From NCBI GenBank assembly GCA_024636135.1, contig JAGXHP010000070.1, forward strand, positions 1-9,974: a stretch of 9,974 bases of DNA. Direction: 5' to 3'. The translations under genes and the position numbers were made by a program. The DNA comes from Chloroflexota bacterium (lineage in GTDB: Bacteria > Chloroflexota > Limnocylindria > QHBO01). Positions 5,545 to 9,974 of the stretch are shown here, piece after piece; position 1 is the first letter of the stretch; each line of letters opens with the position of its first letter. The notes under the pieces were generated by a model that saw nothing but the letters and a program-made list of their open reading frames with translations, was not told where the DNA came from and did not search any database.

Positions 5545-6621
5545 ATGCTCCAGTTCGTCCTCCGCCGGCTCCTGCTGGCCGTGCCGGTGCTCTTCGGAAT
5601 CATCTTCCTCGTGTTCGCGCTGGCGCGATTGCTGCCGGGAGACCCGTGCCTCGCGGCACTCCAGGAGCGCGCGAGCGAGGCCGCATGCGCCGTCTTCAAC
5701 CAGCGCTACGGTCTCGACCAGCCGTTGCCGCTCCAGTTCCTGGCCTATATCGGCCAGCTGGCGACCGGGGATCTCGGGAACTCGATCCGGCAGGGGCGGC
5801 CCGTGGCCGTGATCCTCGTCGAGCGCATGCCCGTCACCCTCGAGCTGACGCTGTTCGCGCTGACGTTCGCCTCAATCGTCGGTGTCACCCTGGGCCGGCT
5901 CGCCGCACGGCGTCGCAACTCGGCCCTCGACGTCGCCACGATGTTCTTTGCGAACCTCGGCGTCTCGATCCCGGTCTTCGTGCTCGGCCTGCTCCTGGCG
6001 TATCTCTTCGCCGTGACGCTGCGCGGTACACCGATCGCGCTGCCACCGTCGGGCCTGCTCTCGGCCGGCGTGCAGCATCTGCCCCTGGCCGTGGCGTGGG
6101 GCATCCCGGATCTCGATGGCTTCCCGCGCGCGATCCTCGACTTCGTGTCGAACATGCGGATCACGTCGTCGCTGATCAGCGGCCAATGGGAGCCGTTCTT
6201 CGACGGGTTGAAGCACATGGTGCTGCCGATGGTCGCCCTCGGCACGATTCCCACCGCGATCATCGCCCGCATGACGCGATCGAGCATGCTCGACGTGCTC
6301 GGCCTCGACTACGTGCGGACGGCCCGGGCCAAGGGCGCGTCCGAACGGATCGTGAATGGTCGTCACGCGTTCCGCAACGCGGTGCTGCCGGTCGTGACCG
6401 TCATCGGCCTGTCGCTCGGCGCGCTCCTGTCGGGTGCCGTCCTGACCGAGACGATCTTCCTGCTGCCGGGCATGGGACGTACCCTGTTCGAGGCCATCAC
6501 CGGTCGCGATTACATCGTGATCCAGGCGTTCACGTTGGTGACCGCGGTGCTGTACATCGTGATCAATCTCATCGTCGACGTCAGCTACGCCTACCTCGAC
6601 CCGCGGATCCGGCTCCGATGA
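5545..6621 (+). CDS. Dpp/Opp-type ABC transporter permease (DppB-like)
   Basis: This 358-residue inner-membrane protein is the first of two channel subunits of the importer. It begins with the typical MLQFVLRRLLLAVPVLFGII helix and LLPGDP motif. Hydrophobic segments lie at about 9-30, 98-120, 132-158, 224-244, 279-307 and 328-349. The cytoplasmic coupling (EAA) motif is at about 255-282 (DYVRTARAKGASERIVNGRH), and LLPGMGRTLFEAI and the terminal YAYLDPRIR are family features. The loop between the third and fourth helices (about 160-222) seems longer than in E. coli DppB. ATG 5545 was chosen because the typical N-terminus starts exactly there; the nearest purine-rich site (AGGA, 5530-5533) is 11 bases away, so the ribosome binding site is poor. 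The gene is 86 bases after the lipoprotein gene and overlaps the next by ATGA. The substrate is unknown. Confidence 0.95.
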   Translation: MLQFVLRRLLLAVPVLFGIIFLVFALARLLPGDPCLAALQERASEAACAVFNQRYGLDQPLPLQFLAYIGQLATGDLGNSIRQGRPVAVILVERMPVTLELTLFALTFASIVGVTLGRLAARRRNSALDVATMFFANLGVSIPVFVLGLLLAYLFAVTLRGTPIALPPSGLLSAGVQHLPLAVAWGIPDLDGFPRAILDFVSNMRITSSLISGQWEPFFDGLKHMVLPMVALGTIPTAIIARMTRSSMLDVLGLDYVRTARAKGASERIVNGRHAFRNAVLPVVTVIGLSLGALLSGAVLTETIFLLPGMGRTLFEAITGRDYIVIQAFTLVTAVLYIVINLIVDVSYAYLDPRIRLR

Positions 6622-7568
6622 CCGCGACGGCCGGCACCGCGTCCCGAACGCAGCCGAAGGCCACCAGCCTGTGGCGCGACACGCTGAGCCAGATCCTGCG
6701 CCAGCGCTCCGCGGTCATCGGGCTCATCCTTCTCGGGATTATCCTGCTGGCCGCCCTGCTGGCCGACGTGCTCACGCCCTACGGCCCGACGGACCAGCTG
6801 TTCAACGTCGAGGGAGCCAGGCGCCTCTCCGGGCCTTGCATCCATGTCCTCGGCTGCCCGGAGAGCCAGCCGCAGTTCATCATGGGCCTCGACCAGAACA
6901 ACCGCGACGTGTTCGCCCGCGTGCTGCACGGCGCCCGGCTGTCGCTCCAGGTCGGAATGATCACGGTGGGCTTGGCGATCATCATCGGGACCCTCATCGG
7001 TTCGGTTGCCGGCTTCTTCCGCGGATGGATCGACAACGTGCTGATGCGCATCATGGACGTGCTGCTCGCCTTTCCCGCGCTCATCCTGGCCATCTTCCTC
7101 ACCACGGCCTTCTCCACCCTGGACCTGCCGTTCCTTGGCGATCCGCTCTTCAACGCGATGCTCGCCATCGGCTTCGTGGCGGTGCCGGTCTACGCGCGCG
7201 TCATGCGTGCGTCGGTGCTCTCGATCCGAGAACGTGACTTCGTCACCGCCTCGCGGGCGCTCGGGGCCTCGGACGGCGGCATCCTGCTGCGACGCGTGCT
7301 GCCCAACGCACTGACACCGCTCATCGTGCAGGGCACCCTCGGCATCGCGACGGCGATCCTCGAGGTGGCCGCGCTCTCGTTCCTCGGTCTCGGCGCGCAG
7401 GAGCCGACGCCGGAGTGGGGCGCCATGATCGGCGGCGTCCGCAACCAGGTCTTCGCCGCGCCCCACCTCATGATCTTCCCGGGCGGCGCGCTCGCCCTGA
7501 GCGTCCTGGCGTTCAACCTGCTGGGCGACGGGGTGCGCGACGCGCTGGATCCGAGGCTCAACCGATGA
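6618..7568 (+). CDS. Dpp/Opp-type ABC transporter permease (DppC-like)
   Basis: This 316-residue membrane protein is the second channel subunit and pairs with the DppB-like protein. After a short cytoplasmic N-terminus (LWRDTLSQILRQRSAVIG) comes the first helix (about 32-52), then an outer loop with MGLDQNNRDVFARVLHGARL, the usual DppC motif in slightly altered form. Further helices lie at about 112-134, 145-165, 178-198, 235-258 and 285-302. The EAA coupling motif is at about 207-232 (DFVTASRALGASDGGILLRR), and the protein ends GDGVRDALDPRLNR as expected. Cys74 and Cys80 in the external loop (GPCIHVLGC) could form a disulfide. The start ATG overlaps the preceding stop (ATGA 6618-6621), and the stop overlaps the next start in the same way. 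The frame runs open upstream through the first permease, but that part is not coding in this frame. Confidence 0.95.
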   Translation: MTATAGTASRTQPKATSLWRDTLSQILRQRSAVIGLILLGIILLAALLADVLTPYGPTDQLFNVEGARRLSGPCIHVLGCPESQPQFIMGLDQNNRDVFARVLHGARLSLQVGMITVGLAIIIGTLIGSVAGFFRGWIDNVLMRIMDVLLAFPALILAIFLTTAFSTLDLPFLGDPLFNAMLAIGFVAVPVYARVMRASVLSIRERDFVTASRALGASDGGILLRRVLPNALTPLIVQGTLGIATAILEVAALSFLGLGAQEPTPEWGAMIGGVRNQVFAAPHLMIFPGGALALSVLAFNLLGDGVRDALDPRLNR

Positions 7569-8649
7569 CGATCGCCGAGCTCAACGCCGCGCGCCGCAAG
7601 GTCGGCACCGCTGGAGAGCGCCTGCTCGATGTCCGCGGCCTCCAGACCAGCTTCCACACCACGGATGGAATCGTGCGCGCCGTCACCGGCCTCGACTTCC
7701 ACGTCGATCGCGGCGAGGTCATGGGCCTCGTCGGCGAGTCGGGCTGCGGCAAGAGCGTGACGAGCCTGTCGATCCTGCGGCTCATCGTGCCGCCGGGCCG
7801 CATCGAGGCAGGCGAGGTGATGTTCGATGGCACCGATCTGCTCAAGGTGCCGGAGCGCGAGATGCGGGGCCTGCGCGGCGACCGGATCAGCATGATCTTC
7901 CAGCAGCCGACGAGCAGCCTGAACCCGGTGTACGACGTCGGGATGCAGACCGGTGAGGTCCTCGAGATTCATCGTGCCATGAAGCGCAAGGACGCGCGGG
8001 CGCGAGCGGAGGAGCTCCTGGCGATGGTGGGCATCCCCGACCCGCATCGGCGCATCGACGCGTTCCCGCACGAGCTGTCGGGCGGCATGGCCCAGCGCGT
8101 GATGATCGCCATGGCGCTGGCGCTCGAGCCCGAGCTCCTGATCGCCGATGAGCCGACCACCGCGCTCGACGTGACGATCCAGGCCCAGATCCTCGACCTC
8201 ATGCGCACCCTGCAGCGCGAGACGAACACGGCGATGATCCTCATCACCCATGACCTCGGCGTGGTGGCCGAGATGTGCGACCGGGTCGCCGTCATGTACG
8301 CGGGCGAGATCGTGGAGCAGACGACGGTCAACGACCTGTTCGAGGATCCGAAGCATCCGTACACCCGCGGCCTGATCGGCTCGGTTCCGGTTCTCGGGGA
8401 GGAGCGTGAGAGCCTCGTCACCATCCCCGGCAGCGTTCCGAACCTCATCGAGCTGCCGGCCGGCTGCCGCTTCTCGCCGCGCTGCACCGCTCGGGTCGAG
8501 CGCAACGTGACCGAGGCCGAGGAGTTCCATCCCGAGCTGCTCCCGGTGGCCGACGGTCACGCGGTCCGTTGCTGGATCTACCACGATCGCGACGGCGAGC
8601 AGCGCCCGACGCCGCCGGGCGAGGGCCCCGGAGCGGGCGAGGAGCGAAC

Positions 8650-8653
<4 letters not shown>
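7565..8653 (+). CDS. Dpp/Opp-type ABC transporter ATPase (DppD-like)
   Basis: This 362-residue cytoplasmic ATPase is one of two that power the importer. It shows Walker A GESGCGKS (57-64), the Q-loop at Q113/Q114, signature LSGGMAQR (171-178), Walker B LLIADEP (191-197) and the H-loop His229 in ITHDL. The C-terminal oligopeptide-transporter region follows, with HPYTRGL and GCRFSPRC (300-307). In this family that region often carries four cysteines, which bind an iron-sulfur cluster in a characterised DppD. Here C301, C307 and C336 are present, but Asn314 sits where the third is expected. A short Pro/Gly/Glu-rich tail ends the protein. The start ATG 7565 overlaps the permease stop (ATGA), and the stop overlaps the GTG of the next gene. 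The frame is open from 7415, but that part lies inside the permease gene. Confidence 0.95.
8639..8644 (+). promoter_or_regulatory. Ribosome binding site supporting the GTG start at 8650
   Basis: GAGGAG ends 5 bases before GTG 8650. With the GTGA stop/start overlap it makes this GTG the best start for the second ATPase, rather than the in-frame ATG at 8569. Confidence 0.7.
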
Positions 8654-9846
<1,193 letters not shown>

Positions 9847-9863
9847 AGTCCGCCCGCCTGCGC

Positions 9864-9869
9864 TACCCT
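9864..9869 (+). promoter_or_regulatory. Possible -10 box of a leaderless transcript
   Basis: TACCCT fits the TANNNT pattern and ends 6 bases before ATG 9876, which has no ribosome binding site in the 29-base gap. This spacing is typical of leaderless genes, where transcription starts at or next to the start codon. No clear -35 box is seen. Confidence 0.4.
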
Positions 9870-9875
9870 GCGCCG

Positions 9876-9974
9876 ATGGAGTACCGGATCGCGCTCGCCC
9901 AGGTTGCCCCGCGCCTCGGCGAGGTGGATGCGAACTTCGACATGGCGGCCGAATCGCTGCGCGCGGCGGCGGCC
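9876..9974 (+). CDS. Carbon-nitrogen hydrolase (nitrilase or NadE glutaminase type), 5' end
   Basis: Only the first 33 codons are present. The peptide begins MEYRIALAQVAPRLGEVDAN, matching the opening beta strand of the nitrilase superfamily (RIALAQ..P..GD...N). This start is shared by free-standing amidohydrolases and by the glutaminase domain of glutamine-dependent NAD+ synthetase, so the two cannot be separated here. The catalytic Glu-Lys-Cys residues would lie beyond the window. The gene follows the transporter by 29 bases and may have its own leaderless promoter, so it need not belong to that operon. Confidence 0.75.
   Translation, partial: MEYRIALAQVAPRLGEVDANFDMAAESLRAAAA

Noticed and set aside
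5535..6617. Upstream open extension of the DppC-like frame through the first permease
   Set aside because: In this frame the peptide is Arg/Pro/Ala-rich noise; the other frame encodes a clear DppB-like protein, and the true start is the ATGA overlap at 6618.
6591..7466. Minus-strand frame of 291 codons opposite the DppC-like gene
   Set aside because: Highly charged low-complexity peptide without motifs, antisense to a clear permease.
9847..9875. Search for a terminator after the transporter operon
   Set aside because: The 29-base gap has no convincing stem-loop or T-run, so none is annotated.

Overview
The window is GC-rich, tightly packed bacterial DNA. Gene content and the character of the proteins (two-subunit glycine dehydrogenase, GH1 glycosidase, ECF sigma factor with a zinc-binding anti-sigma factor, a complete Opp/Dpp-type transporter) suggest a high-GC Gram-positive-like or Chloroflexota-type soil or water bacterium. 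That assignment is inference, since no rRNA or other marker gene is present. No tRNA, rRNA, CRISPR array, insertion sequence or phage gene was seen.

Layout: (1) 1-804 (+), the 3' part of gcvPB, glycine dehydrogenase subunit 2, with an unusual C-terminal tail. (2) 801-2159 (-), a complete GH1 beta-glucosidase converging on gcvPB; a single CTAG at 801-804 supplies both stop codons. (3) 2160-2250, a short divergent control region with an AT-rich heptamer that reads as a -10-like element on both strands. (4) 2212-3569 (+), an ECF sigma factor and, by ATGA overlap, its probable membrane-anchored zinc-finger anti-sigma factor. (5) 3570-3715, a non-coding stretch with small repeats, leading to a strong ribosome binding site. 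(6) 3716-9846 (+), a five-gene peptide/nickel-type ABC importer: substrate-binding lipoprotein, two permeases and two ATPases. A long GC hairpin lies between the first and second genes, and the last four genes are joined by 4-base stop/start overlaps. (7) 9876-9974 (+), the start of a carbon-nitrogen hydrolase (nitrilase or NadE-type) gene with a leaderless-style promoter.

The most remarkable feature is the substrate-binding lipoprotein. It has a normal lipoprotein signal, but the conserved segments of the family-5 solute-binding fold appear in rotated order. The segment that should be N-terminal (containing LREGVSFHDG) sits at the extreme C-terminus, after the segment that normally ends the protein. 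This is what a natural circular permutation would look like. The surrounding transporter genes are intact, so the protein is probably functional.

How the genes may work together: the lipoprotein would capture a peptide-like or sugar-like solute, the two permeases form the channel and the two ATPases drive uptake. The adjacent sigma/anti-sigma pair could control the transporter, the divergent glycosidase or both, but the sequence does not prove this link.
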